Source of the DNA: Streptomyces collinus
GTDB lineage: Bacteria; Actinomycetota; Actinomycetes; Streptomycetales; Streptomycetaceae
Assembly: GCF_031348265.1 (NCBI RefSeq)
Contig: NZ_CP133771.1
Location: forward strand, 6,572,001-6,636,000
Length of the DNA stretch: 64,000 nt
Direction of reading: 5' to 3'
The notes under the pieces were generated by a model. It had not been told where the DNA came from. It worked only from the letters and a program-made list of their open reading frames with translations, and did no database searches. This document shows positions 45,357-53,922 of this stretch, piece after piece (position 1 is the first letter of the stretch; each line of letters starts with the position of its first letter). A program made the position numbers and the translations under genes.

Positions 45357-46088
45357 GTGACGTCGCTCGACAAGCCGACCGAAGAGACATCTGCGGACGA
45401 CGCCCGGGCGGTGACCGAGGCCGCCCTGTTCGAGGCGTTCGGCGGCGTGCGGGGCATGGTGGAGACGGTGCTGCCCGGCCTCCTCTTCGTCACCATCTAC
45501 ACGATCAACAAGGACCTGCACCTCTCGGCGATCGCGGCGCTGGCGGTGTCGCTGGTGCTGGTCGTGGTCCGGCTGGTGATGAAGGACACCGTCAAGCACG
45601 CCTTCAGCGGTGTCTTCGGCGTGGCCTTCGGTGTCGTCTTCGCGATGATGACCGGCAACGCCAAGGACTTCTACCTGCCCGGCATGCTCTACACGCTGGG
45701 CCTGGGCCTGGCCTACATCATCACCACGCTGTGCGGGGTGCCGCTGATCGGGCTGATCCTCGGCCCGGTCTTCAAGGAGAACCTCTCCTGGCGCACGCGC
45801 AACCCCGGCCGCAAGAAGGCCTACGCGAAGGCCAGCTACGCGTGGGGAGCGATCCTGCTCGCCAAGTGCGCGATTCTTTTCCCGCTGTACTGGTGGGCCG
45901 ACACCACCCAGCTGGGCTGGGTCCTGGTCGCCCTGAAGATCCCGCCGTTCCTGCTCGCGGTGTACCTGACGTGGGTGTTCCTCGCGAAGGCGCCCGCGCC
46001 GATCGACGTGTTCGCCGAGATGGAAGCCGAGGAGAAGGCGGCCGAGGAACGCGAGCGGCAGGCTGCCGCCCGGTCCGCGGAGCAGTGA
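45357..46088 (+). CDS. DUF3159 multi-pass membrane protein
   Basis: A 243-residue membrane protein with about six helices, among them GMVETVLPGLLFVTIYTINK, LSAIAALAVSLVLVVVRLVM and WADTTQLGWVLVALKIPPFL, and a soluble charged C-terminus (EMEAEEKAAEERERQAAARS). The arrangement, with a conserved Lys/Arg loop RNPGRKKAYAKASYAWG, is typical of DUF3159. Family members sit next to K+ uptake (trk) genes across actinomycetes, so an accessory role in ion transport is possible, but I know of no experiments. GTG start 45357, three bases after the OB-fold gene. It ends at a strong bidirectional terminator. Confidence 0.85.
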   Translation: MTSLDKPTEETSADDARAVTEAALFEAFGGVRGMVETVLPGLLFVTIYTINKDLHLSAIAALAVSLVLVVVRLVMKDTVKHAFSGVFGVAFGVVFAMMTGNAKDFYLPGMLYTLGLGLAYIITTLCGVPLIGLILGPVFKENLSWRTRNPGRKKAYAKASYAWGAILLAKCAILFPLYWWADTTQLGWVLVALKIPPFLLAVYLTWVFLAKAPAPIDVFAEMEAEEKAAEERERQAAARSAEQ

Positions 46089-46108
46089 GCCTTTGGCGCT
46101 GACGGAAA

Positions 46109-46147
46109 CGGAAGGGGCGTCCCGAGTTCCTCGGGACGCCCCTTCCG
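46109..46147. terminator. Bidirectional terminator, DUF3159 gene / trkA
   Basis: 18-base perfect stem CGGAAGGGGCGTCCCGAG (46109-46126) / CTCGGGACGCCCCTTCCG (46130-46147) with a TTC loop, between convergent genes. Confidence 0.88.
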
Positions 46148-46170
46148 CTCGTTCTCGTTCGAAGGACGGC

Positions 46171-46845
46171 TCAGCTCGCCGTGGTCCGCCGCACGGACAG
46201 CAGGTCCTCCAACTGCTCCTCCCGGGCCTGCGCCGCCACGAAGAGGAGTTCGTCGCCGGCCTCCAGCGAGTCCTCCCGTGAGGGCGTCAGCACGCGGTTG
46301 CCGCGGATGATCGTCACCAGGGACGTGTCCTGCGGCCACTCGACGTCGCCGACCTGTGTGCCGGCCAGGGCCGACTCCTCCGGCAGGGTCAGCTCGACCA
46401 GGTTGGCGTCGCCGTGGCTGAAGCGGAGCAGGCGGACCAGGTCGCCCACGCTCACCGCCTCCTCGACCAGGGCCGACATCAGACGCGGGGTGGAGACGGC
46501 GACGTCCACGCCCCAGGACTCGTTGAACAACCACTCGTTCTTCGGATTGTTCACGCGGGCGACGACACGCGGGACGCCGTACTCCGTCTTGGCGAGGAGC
46601 GAGACGACCAGGTTCACCTTGTCGTCGCCGGTCGCGGCGATCACGACGTTGCAGCGCTGGAGCGCCGCCTCGTCGAGGGACGTGATCTCACAGGCGTCGG
46701 CGAGCAGCCACTCGGCCTGCGGGACGCGCTCGACCGAGATGGCGGTCGGCGCCTTGTCGATCAGCAGGACCTCGTGGCCGTTCTCCAGCAGTTCGCCCGC
46801 GATCGAGCGGCCGACTGCGCCGGCTCCGGCAATGGCGACCCTCAT
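46171..46845 (-). CDS. trkA: TrkA-type K+ uptake regulatory protein (second of pair)
   Basis: A 224-residue RCK protein. The N-terminal nucleotide-binding domain has IAGAGAVGRSIAGELLENGH and the acidic strand end VLLIDKAP; ATGDDKVNLVVSLLAKTEYG follows. The RCK_C domain (~140-220) spans LVELTLPEESALAGTQVGDV to EAGDELLFVAA. Such proteins form the cytosolic gating ring of Trk/Ktr K+ channels, binding NAD(H)/ATP and, in several bacteria, c-di-AMP through RCK_C. Its ATG shares one base with the stop of the upstream paralogue (TGATG), so the two are made together and may form a hetero-ring. No TrkH/KtrB pore gene is adjacent. Confidence 0.9.
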   Translation of the reverse strand: MRVAIAGAGAVGRSIAGELLENGHEVLLIDKAPTAISVERVPQAEWLLADACEITSLDEAALQRCNVVIAATGDDKVNLVVSLLAKTEYGVPRVVARVNNPKNEWLFNESWGVDVAVSTPRLMSALVEEAVSVGDLVRLLRFSHGDANLVELTLPEESALAGTQVGDVEWPQDTSLVTIIRGNRVLTPSREDSLEAGDELLFVAAQAREEQLEDLLSVRRTTAS

Positions 46846-47516
46846 CAGTGACCGCCCTCCTCTTCGGGACCCTTGGCGAACGCCGCCTCGACCTTGTCGA
46901 CCTCGTCGGTGCGCATCATCACGTGCACCAGGTCGCCTTCCTGCAGCACCGTCTGCGAGGTGGGCAGGACCGCCTCGCCCAGCCGGGTCAGGAACGCGAC
47001 GCGCACGCCCGTCTCCTCCTGGATGCGGCTGATCTTGTGGCCGACCCAGGCGGTGGAGGTGTGCACCTCGGCGAGCTGGACCCCGCCGGTGGGGTCGCGC
47101 CACAGCGGCTCCGCGCCGGAGGGGAGCAGACGGCGCAGCATCTGGTCGGCCGTCCAGCGGACGGTCGCGACGGTGGGGATGCCCAGGCGCTGGTAGACCT
47201 CCGCGCGGCGGGGGTCGTAGATGCGGGCGGCGACGTTCTCGATGCCGAACATCTCGCGGGCCACGCGAGCGGCGATGATGTTGGAGTTGTCACCGCTGGA
47301 GACGGCGGCGAAGGCGCCGGCCTCCTCGATGCCCGCCTCGCGCAGGGTGTCCTGGTCGAAGCCGACGCCCGTGACGCGGCGGCCGCCGAACCCTGAGCCC
47401 AGCCGGCGGAAGGCGGTGGGGTCCTGGTCGACCACGGCGACGGTGTGCCCCTGTTGCTCCAGGTTCTGGGCCAGCGCGGAACCCACCCTTCCGCAACCCA
47501 TGATGACGATGTGCAT
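46845..47516 (-). CDS. trkA: TrkA-type K+ uptake regulatory protein (first of pair)
   Basis: A 223-residue RCK protein, paralogous to its downstream neighbour. RCK_N: IVIMGCGRVGSALAQNLEQQ with VAVVDQDPTAF; the RCK_C domain carries LAEVHTSTAWVGHKISRIQE and LQEGDLVHVMMRTDEVDKVE. Pairs of half-size TrkA proteins are common in actinomycetes (CeoB/CeoC-type), replacing the tandem TrkA of E. coli. The operon is convergent with the OB-fold/DUF3159 genes, forming a K+-related cluster with kdpDE and the KimA-like importer. Confidence 0.9.
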   Translation of the reverse strand: MHIVIMGCGRVGSALAQNLEQQGHTVAVVDQDPTAFRRLGSGFGGRRVTGVGFDQDTLREAGIEEAGAFAAVSSGDNSNIIAARVAREMFGIENVAARIYDPRRAEVYQRLGIPTVATVRWTADQMLRRLLPSGAEPLWRDPTGGVQLAEVHTSTAWVGHKISRIQEETGVRVAFLTRLGEAVLPTSQTVLQEGDLVHVMMRTDEVDKVEAAFAKGPEEEGGH

Positions 47517-47822
47517 GGCCTCACACCACGCTTCCCGCAGACCTTCCGGCCTGCGTCAGTGTTCTGCTCATGTCTCTCTCTCGGCTCGCCGGGCAGCACT
47601 TCGCGGCCTTCTGTGCCGGCCGCCAGGCACCATCATGCCGGGGAACGCCGGGTGTGATCCCCATCGGTGTCCGCCCGCCCGGCCGATCGCCCGTGTCCAA
47701 CGTATCTGCAAGGCCGGGGGAGCCCACCAGGACCCTCGGGGTGCACGGGGAACACACTGGAGCTGTCCACCTCCAGCGTGTGAGGATCAGCATGCATACG
47801 ACGTGTGGGGGAACGGACCGGC
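47517..47822. other. Divergent intergenic region, trkA pair / PfkB kinase
   Basis: 306 bases with no gene I can support. The left end includes a modest ribosome binding site (GTGAGGCC) for the trkA pair; the right end leads to the kinase start. No clear repeat was found. Confidence 0.4.
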
Positions 47823-48752
47823 ATGAGCCATGAGATCGACGTCCTCGTCCTGGGCGGCGCGGGCGTGGACACGATCGTGCACGTGCCCGAACTGCCCGTG
47901 CCCTTCGCGGACAGTCACATGATCCGACCCGGGATCGTCACACGGGCGGGCCAGAGCGGGGACTTCGTGGCGCTCGGGACGAACGCGCTGGGCCTGCGCA
48001 CACACCACCTCGACCTGCTCGGCGACGACCCCGAGGGCGACCTCGTCCGTGCGTTGCACCGGGAGCACGGCATCGGGCTCACGGCCGTCCCGCAGCCACT
48101 CGGCACCAAACGCGCGGTCAACCTCGTCGGCCCCGACGGCAGGCGGTCGTCCCTCTACGACGCCACCCGGGCCGCCGACACGGACCGGCTGCCCGAGGAC
48201 ACCGTGCGCACCCTCGCGGCCGTCAGCCGGCACGCCCACGTCGTCATCACCCAGCCGTGCGCCCAGGCACTGCCCACCCTGCGCGCGGCCGGCGTCACGA
48301 TCTCCACCGACCTGCACGACTGGGACGGCTCCAACCCCTACCACGAGCCCTTCGCCCACCAGGCCGACCTCGTCTTCCTGTCCAGCACCGCCCTGGGCGA
48401 CCCGGAGCGGACCATGCGGCGGATCGCCGAGCGGGGCAGGGCCCGGATCGTCGTCGCCACGGCCGGCGCGGACGGCGCGTACCTGCTCGCCGACGGTGAG
48501 CTCACCCGCGTACCCGCCGCCCCGCCCCCGGCCCCCGTCGTCGACTCCAACGGCGCGGGCGACGCCTTCGCCGCCGCGTTCCTCCGCGCCTGGCTCGACG
48601 GCATCCCGCCCCACCGCAGCGCCCTGCACGGCGCGGTGGCCGGCGCCTACGCCTGCACGATCCCGTCGACCCGGGCCGCCGCCATCGGACGGGAGGAACT
48701 GCTCGCCGGGGTGGCGCGGCTGGAACGGCCCGGCAGGCCGGACACCCCCTAG
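47823..48752 (+). CDS. PfkB-family carbohydrate kinase
   Basis: A 309-residue ribokinase-fold sugar or nucleoside kinase. The N-terminal sugar-binding Gly motif is VLVLGGAGVDTIVHV with the TRAGQSGDFVALGTNALGL region; the ATP/catalytic motif is VVDSNGAGDAFAAAFLRAWL, where the Asp in GAGD is the base. The usual DTTGAGD is DSNGAGD here, a substitution seen in some subgroups. The substrate is not identifiable. ATG 47823 follows a weak site; it overlaps by CTAG with the stop of a convergent 40-residue gene. Confidence 0.86.
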   Translation: MSHEIDVLVLGGAGVDTIVHVPELPVPFADSHMIRPGIVTRAGQSGDFVALGTNALGLRTHHLDLLGDDPEGDLVRALHREHGIGLTAVPQPLGTKRAVNLVGPDGRRSSLYDATRAADTDRLPEDTVRTLAAVSRHAHVVITQPCAQALPTLRAAGVTISTDLHDWDGSNPYHEPFAHQADLVFLSSTALGDPERTMRRIAERGRARIVVATAGADGAYLLADGELTRVPAAPPPAPVVDSNGAGDAFAAAFLRAWLDGIPPHRSALHGAVAGAYACTIPSTRAAAIGREELLAGVARLERPGRPDTP

Positions 48753-48871
48753 GACCGAGCTCCGGGCGACACGTCCTTGCGGCGGCTGATGCTGCGCACG
48801 CTCGCCAGCGTCAGGATCGCGAGGGCGACGAGGGTGGCCGCGGCGCCGATCAGCTGGGCGGGCGTGTGCAT
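48749..48871 (-). CDS. Small (40-residue) membrane protein
   Basis: A short gene: 41 codons with an excellent GGAGGTCCC ribosome binding site and ATG at 48871. It encodes MHTPAQLIGAAATLVAL, continuing AILTLASVRSISRRKDVSPG, a single transmembrane helix with a basic cytosolic end (RSISRRK), so N-out/C-in. Codon third positions are strongly G/C, as in true local genes. The stop codon shares CTAG with the convergent kinase. I know of no function; single-helix peptides of this type often modify the activity of a larger membrane protein, and the divergently transcribed KimA-like transporter is the nearest candidate (inference only). Confidence 0.65.
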   Translation of the reverse strand: MHTPAQLIGAAATLVALAILTLASVRSISRRKDVSPGARS

Positions 48872-49054
48872 GGGACCTCCAGGGGCGACAACGGCCGGGA
48901 AGCGGACGGGGCTCAGTCATATAGGCATGGGAAGCGGGTGACCTGCGGAATCCCCAGCCGCACAGGCCTCTGAATTCACTCGGAGAGCAGAGGCAACGCC
49001 GATGGGGGGTGGCGGGTGGGCGCCCCCGCAATCGAACGCCTACGATCCTCTGTT

Positions 49055-51106
49055 GTGTCCAAACTGACCGACGTGCCCAAACGGATCCTGATCGGGCGCG
49101 CACTGCGCAGCGACCGGCTGGGCGAAACGCTCCTGCCGAAGCGCATCGCACTCCCCGTCTTCGCCTCCGACCCGCTCTCGTCCGTGGCGTACGCGCCCGG
49201 CGAGGTTCTGCTGGTCCTGTCGATCGCGGGTGTGACGGCGTACCACTTCAGCCCCTGGATCGCCGTCGCGGTCGTGGTCCTGATGTTCACCGTGGTGGCG
49301 TCGTACCGGCAGAACGTGCACGCCTACCCCAGCGGCGGCGGCGACTACGAGGTGGCGACCACCAACCTCGGCCCCAAGGCCGGCCTGACGGTCGCGAGCG
49401 CGCTGCTCGTCGACTACGTCCTGACCGTCGCGGTGTCGATCTCCTCCGGCATCGAGAACCTCGGCTCCGCGATCCCGTTCGTCGTCGAGCACAAGGTGCT
49501 GTGTGCGATCGGCGTGATCGTGCTGCTGACCTTGATGAACCTGCGCGGGGTGAAGGAGTCCGGCTCGCTGTTCGCGATCCCGACGTACGTCTTCGTGTTC
49601 GGCGTCTTCACCATGATCGCGTGGGGCGCCTTCCGCGGACTGGTCCTGGACGACACCATGCGGGCACCGACCGCCGACTACGTCATCAAGCCCGAGCACC
49701 AGGGACTGGCCGGATTCGCCCTGGTCTTCCTGCTGCTGCGCGCCTTCTCCTCCGGCTGCGCCGCCCTCACCGGCGTCGAGGCGATCTCCAACGGCGTCCC
49801 GGCCTTCCGCAAGCCCAAGTCGAAGAACGCCGCGACCACCCTCGCCATGATGGGCCTGCTCGCCGTCACCATGTTCTGCGGCATCATCGCCCTGGCCGCC
49901 GCGACCGATGTCCGCATGGCCGAGAACCCGGCCACGGACCTCATCCACAACGGGGTCCCGCTCGGCGGGGACTACGTCCAGAACCCGGTGATCTCCCAGG
50001 TCGCCGAGGCCGTCTTCGGCAAGGGCAGCTTCCTGTTCATCATCTTGGCCGCGGCCACCGCGCTGGTGCTGTTCCTCGCGGCCAACACCGCCTACAACGG
50101 CTTCCCGCTGCTCGGCTCGATCCTCGCCCAGGACCGCTACCTGCCGCGCCAGCTGCACACCCGCGGCGACCGGCTGGCCTTCTCCAACGGCATCGTGCTC
50201 CTCGCCGGCGCCGCCGCCCTGCTGGTCGGGATCTACGGCGCCGACTCCACGCGCCTGATCCAGCTGTACATCGTCGGCGTGTTCGTGTCCTTCACGCTCA
50301 GCCAGACCGGCATGGTCCGGCACTGGAACCGCCACCTGGCCACCGAGAAGGACCAGGCCAAGCGCCGCCACATGATCCGCTCCCGCGCGATCAACGCCTT
50401 CGGCGCCTTCTTCACCGGCCTCGTGCTGGTCGTCGTCCTCCTCACCAAGTTCACGCACGGCGCCTGGGTCGCCCTGCTCGGCATGGTGATCTTCTACGCG
50501 ACGATGACGGCCATCCGTAAGCACTACGACCGGGTCGCCGCCGAGATCGCCGCCCCCGACGGCCCGAGCGACGACCTCGTACGGCCCTCACGCGTCCACT
50601 CGGTCGTGCTGATCTCCAAGATCCACCGCCCCACGCTGCGCGCCCTCGCCTACGCCAAGCTGATGCGCTCGGACACGCTGGAGGCCCTCAGCGTCAACGT
50701 CGACCCGGCGGAGACCAAGGCCCTGCGCGAGGAGTGGGAACGGCGCGGCATCGACGTACCGCTGAAGGTCCTGGACTCGCCCTACCGCGAGATCACGCGG
50801 CCGATCATCGAGTACGTCAAGAGCCTGCGCAAGGAGTCGCCGCGCGACGCGGTGTCCGTGATCATCCCCGAGTACGTCGTCGGCCACTGGTACGAGCACC
50901 TGCTGCACAACCAGAGCGCCCTGCGGCTGAAGGGCCGGCTGCTGTTCACGCCCGGGATCATGGTGACATCGGTGCCGTACCAGCTGCAGTCCTCCGAGGC
51001 GGCCAAGCGGCGGGCCCGCAGGCAGCAGGACTGGAACGCGCCGGGGTCGGTGCGCCGGGGTCCCGCGCAGGTGCGATCGAAGGAGTCCACCGAGCGCAAG
51101 TCCTGA
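49055..51106 (+). CDS. KimA-like APC-superfamily K+ importer
   Basis: A 683-residue transporter close to B. subtilis KimA (YdaO): KRILIGRALRSDRLGETLLP, FASDPLSSVAYAPGEVLLVL and NVHAYPSGGGDYEVATTNLG echo KimA's N-terminus. About twelve helices fill residues 35-480; a cytosolic domain (~500-683) with VLISKIHRPTLRALAYAKLM is the USP-like dimerisation part that binds c-di-AMP in KimA. Automated annotation often says 'amino acid permease', but the structure-based match favours K+/H+ symport. GTG 49055. Given kdpDE and two trkA genes nearby, this is a K+-homeostasis neighbourhood. The gene is likely followed by the methyltransferase gene under a separate promoter. Confidence 0.83.
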   Translation: MSKLTDVPKRILIGRALRSDRLGETLLPKRIALPVFASDPLSSVAYAPGEVLLVLSIAGVTAYHFSPWIAVAVVVLMFTVVASYRQNVHAYPSGGGDYEVATTNLGPKAGLTVASALLVDYVLTVAVSISSGIENLGSAIPFVVEHKVLCAIGVIVLLTLMNLRGVKESGSLFAIPTYVFVFGVFTMIAWGAFRGLVLDDTMRAPTADYVIKPEHQGLAGFALVFLLLRAFSSGCAALTGVEAISNGVPAFRKPKSKNAATTLAMMGLLAVTMFCGIIALAAATDVRMAENPATDLIHNGVPLGGDYVQNPVISQVAEAVFGKGSFLFIILAAATALVLFLAANTAYNGFPLLGSILAQDRYLPRQLHTRGDRLAFSNGIVLLAGAAALLVGIYGADSTRLIQLYIVGVFVSFTLSQTGMVRHWNRHLATEKDQAKRRHMIRSRAINAFGAFFTGLVLVVVLLTKFTHGAWVALLGMVIFYATMTAIRKHYDRVAAEIAAPDGPSDDLVRPSRVHSVVLISKIHRPTLRALAYAKLMRSDTLEALSVNVDPAETKALREEWERRGIDVPLKVLDSPYREITRPIIEYVKSLRKESPRDAVSVIIPEYVVGHWYEHLLHNQSALRLKGRLLFTPGIMVTSVPYQLQSSEAAKRRARRQQDWNAPGSVRRGPAQVRSKESTERKS

Positions 51107-51227
51107 CGATTTCCCGAGGCGACGGCTCGTGTGAAGAGGCCGGGCGGCAGCCACGTAGACTGGTGGGCTGTTGTCCGGCCGTTTCCGTTCGGCCCTTCCC
51201 CCTCACGCGTTTTGGAGTCACCCCGCC

Positions 51228-52556
51228 ATGCAGGCAGAACCGAGGAAGTCGCTGGTGGGGGAGGAGTACGAGGTCGAGGTCGGCCCCGTCGCCCACGGCG
51301 GTCACTGCATCGCCCGCACGTCCGAGGGTCAGGTGCTGTTCGTACGGCACGCGCTGCCCGGTGAGCGGGTCGTGGCGCGGGTGACGGAGGGCGAAGAGGG
51401 CGCGCGCTTCCTGCGTGCGGACGCCGTGACGGTCCTGGACGCCTCCAAGGACCGGATCGACGAGCCCTGCCCGTTCGCCGGCCCCGGCCGCTGCGGCGGC
51501 TGCGACTGGCAGCACGCCAAGCCGGGCGCGCAGCGGCGCCTGAAGGCCGACGTCATCGCCGAACAGCTCCAGCACCTGGCCGGGCTCACCCCGGAGGAGG
51601 CCGGCTGGGACGGCACTGTGCTGCCCGCCGAAGGCGACAAGGTGCCCGCGGGCCAGGTCCCCGCGTGGCGCACCCGCGTCCAGTACGCCGTCACCGCCGA
51701 CGGCCGGGCGGGCCTGCGCCGGCACCGCTCGCACGAGGTGGAGCCGATCGACCACTGCATGATCGCCGCGGAGGGCGTCAGCGAGCTGGGCATCGAGAAG
51801 CGGGACTGGACGGGCATGGACTCCGTCGAGGCGATCGCGGCGACGGGCTCCCAGGACCGCCAGGTGATCCTCACCCCGAAGCCGGGCGCGCGCCTCCCGC
51901 TGGTCGAACTCGACCGCCCGGTCTCCGTCCTGCGCGTGGACGAGCGCTCCGGCGGTGTCCATCGCGTCCACGGCCGCCCCTTCGTCCGCGAGCGGGCGGA
52001 CGGCCGCACGCACCGCGTCGGGAACGGCGGCTTCTGGCAGGTCCACCCGAAGGCGGCCGACACGCTGGTGACGGCCGTGATGCAGGGCCTGCTCCCGCGC
52101 AAGGGCGACATGGCCCTTGACCTCTACTGCGGCGTCGGCCTCTTCGCCGGCGCCCTCGCCGACCGCGTCGGCGACCAGGGCGCGGTCCTCGGCATCGAGT
52201 CCGGCAAGCGGGCGGTGGAGGACGCGCGGCACAACCTCGCCGACTTCGAGCGCGTCCGCATCGAACAGGGCAAGGTCGAGAGCGTGCTGCCGCGCACGGG
52301 CATCGAGGAGGTCGACCTGATCGTCCTCGACCCGCCGCGGGCGGGCGCGGGCCGGAAGACGGTTCACCATCTGGCCTCGCTGGGCGCGCGGCGGATCGCG
52401 TATGTGGCGTGCGATCCGGCCGCGTTGGCGCGGGACTTGGGGTACTTCCGGGACGGGGGGTATCGGGTGCGGACGCTTCGGGCGTTCGATCTCTTCCCGA
52501 TGACGTCGCACGTGGAGTGTGTGGCGATTCTTGAGCCCCTCACAAAGGGCCTCTGA
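51228..52556 (+). CDS. TRAM-domain 23S rRNA/tRNA m5U methyltransferase
   Basis: A 442-residue SAM-dependent RNA methyltransferase of the TrmA/RlmC/RlmD type. An N-terminal TRAM domain (EVGPVAHGGHCIARTSEGQV) is followed by a [4Fe-4S]-type cysteine set (PCPFAGPGRCGGCDWQH plus IDHC), the SAM motif LDLYCGVGLFAGALAD, VLDPPRAGAG, and the catalytic loop RIAYVACDPAALARDL with the nucleophilic Cys, ending with the general base in SHVECVAI. The ATG at 51228 is preferred. Which uridine it modifies is not deducible. It marks the last clearly core gene before the accessory region. Confidence 0.92.
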   Translation: MQAEPRKSLVGEEYEVEVGPVAHGGHCIARTSEGQVLFVRHALPGERVVARVTEGEEGARFLRADAVTVLDASKDRIDEPCPFAGPGRCGGCDWQHAKPGAQRRLKADVIAEQLQHLAGLTPEEAGWDGTVLPAEGDKVPAGQVPAWRTRVQYAVTADGRAGLRRHRSHEVEPIDHCMIAAEGVSELGIEKRDWTGMDSVEAIAATGSQDRQVILTPKPGARLPLVELDRPVSVLRVDERSGGVHRVHGRPFVRERADGRTHRVGNGGFWQVHPKAADTLVTAVMQGLLPRKGDMALDLYCGVGLFAGALADRVGDQGAVLGIESGKRAVEDARHNLADFERVRIEQGKVESVLPRTGIEEVDLIVLDPPRAGAGRKTVHHLASLGARRIAYVACDPAALARDLGYFRDGGYRVRTLRAFDLFPMTSHVECVAILEPLTKGL

Positions 52557-52968
52557 CCTGTGGTTTTCCTGGGTTCCTCAGGTGTGGTGGGTTCCGCTTG
52601 ACCTGTTTTCCGAGGTGCACGACGTCCAGAGCGTCGTGCAGCGGCGCCGGTCGTCTGACCTGGCGCTGTGGCGGTCGCGCCTTGGACGGCAGTGTCGCCG
52701 TCCCCTGTCTCGGTGCGAACGGAGACAGACGTGATGGCGCTCGGTTGACGCTCGTTCTGATGGTTCGTCACTGAGCGGACGGGTGGACAGCCGTCGGGCA
52801 GAAAGCTCAACCGTGCTGGGCCGCTACACCGCCGCCACCCTGCGCCCGCTATGAGACCCGGACGCCCTCGGGCTCGACGAGGACGAGGACGGTGTGCAGG
52901 GCTGACCGGTGGCCGGGCGGTGCCTGGGCACTCGGTCGGTCGGTGCCGCGCGGGGTCGTGTTTGTGGC
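52557..52968. other. Junction of core and accessory DNA
   Basis: 412 bases without a supportable gene. One stretch (52814-52905) reads as broken coding sequence, TLRPL then stop then DPDALGLDEDEDGVQG, as if from a decayed gene. No att-like direct repeat or tRNA remnant was found at this boundary. Confidence 0.35.
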
Positions 52969-53767
52969 TCAGAGCCACGTGTTGCGGCGCAGCGCTCTGT
53001 AGATGAGGGTGCAGACGACGCCGATGACGGTGAGGATGGCGGGGTAGCCGTAGCGCCAGGTGAGTTCGGGCATGTGGTCGAAGTTCATGCCGTACACGCC
53101 GACGACCATGGTGGGCACCGCGATGAGGGCGGCCATGGCGCTGATCCGGCGCATGTCGGCGTTCTGCTGCACGCTGAGCTGGGCGCTGCTGGCGTTGAGG
53201 ATGCCGGTGACCAGCTCGTCGAAGCCGGTGATCTGCTCGTTGGCGCGCTGGTGGTGGTCGGCGACATCGCGCAGGTAGGCGCAGACGTCAGCGGGGATGT
53301 CGGGCATGGTCCCGGAGGCGAGGCGCTGCAGGGGGCCGGCCAGGGGGGGGCGACGGCGCGCACGGTGGTGGCGAAACCGGGCCCGGCGAAGACCATGATC
53401 TCGCCGGTGTCGACGATCTCACTGGTGGGAGTGATCTCCTCGTGGTCGCAGTAGACGATGGTCTTCAGCACGAGGAAGAGGGTGTCGCCGTAGCGTTCCA
53501 GCTTGGGCCGCTGATGGGCGTGGACGGCGTCCTCGACCGCCAGCTGTGCAGGTCGAATGCGTCCGCGACGTGCTGGAACTGCTCGGCGGTCGGCTCGTAC
53601 AGCCCGATCCACGCGAACCGGCTCCCACCTGGGTCTGTCCGGTGCAGGATCTTCTCCAGTCCGGTTCGTCCGGGGAGGCGCCGGCCATGCTCGTACAGCG
53701 CGCAGTCGACCACCGCCGGCGGCAGGACATTCTCGCCCTCGACCCTCTCATCGTCCCGCTCGGCCAT
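52969..53767 (-). pseudogene. CorA-type Mg2+ channel gene, frameshifted and internally deleted
   Basis: Read from the ATG at 53767, the N-terminal CorA beta domain (VVDCALYEHGRRLPGRTGLE ... AWIGLYEPTAEQFQHVADAF) runs in one frame to about 53545; a one-base deletion then moves the match to the next frame (AVEDAVHAHQRPKLERYGD ... GEIMVFAGPGFATTVR). At a run of eight G (53343-53350) the frame shifts again, to LAGPLQRLASGTMPDIPADV and the intact C-terminus with the YGMNFDHMPEL gating motif. In addition, the ~90-residue helical stalk normally between the TVR and LQRLAS segments is missing. It cannot encode a working channel. Confidence 0.8.
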
Positions 53768-53882
53768 CGCCGTCCCCTTCCCTCGTGGTGTCCCGACTCC
53801 CTCTGCCCCGGTCAATGCCCGGTGTCACCGGGCGCAGGGCCACGATCACGGCGAGGAACAGTGTGCGCAGAGCGGGCCTCAT
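53748..53882 (-). CDS. 44-residue hydrophobic peptide upstream of corA remnant
   Basis: ATG at 53882 follows GGAGGGAGGCCACG, one of the best ribosome binding sites in this part of the window. The product begins MRPALRTLFLAVIVALRPVT, one short hydrophobic helix, then a polar Arg/Asp/Gly-rich tail (GIDRGRGSRDTTREGDGDGR). It overlaps the corA remnant start by 20 bases in another frame. It may be a leader peptide or an independent small membrane protein; the tail overlaps the ribosome binding region of corA, which would allow translational coupling. Confidence 0.4.
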   Translation of the reverse strand: MRPALRTLFLAVIVALRPVTPGIDRGRGSRDTTREGDGDGRAGR

Positions 53883-53922
53883 CGTGGCCTCCCTCCAGTG
53901 ACCGGGGTGGAATGCCGCCGGG

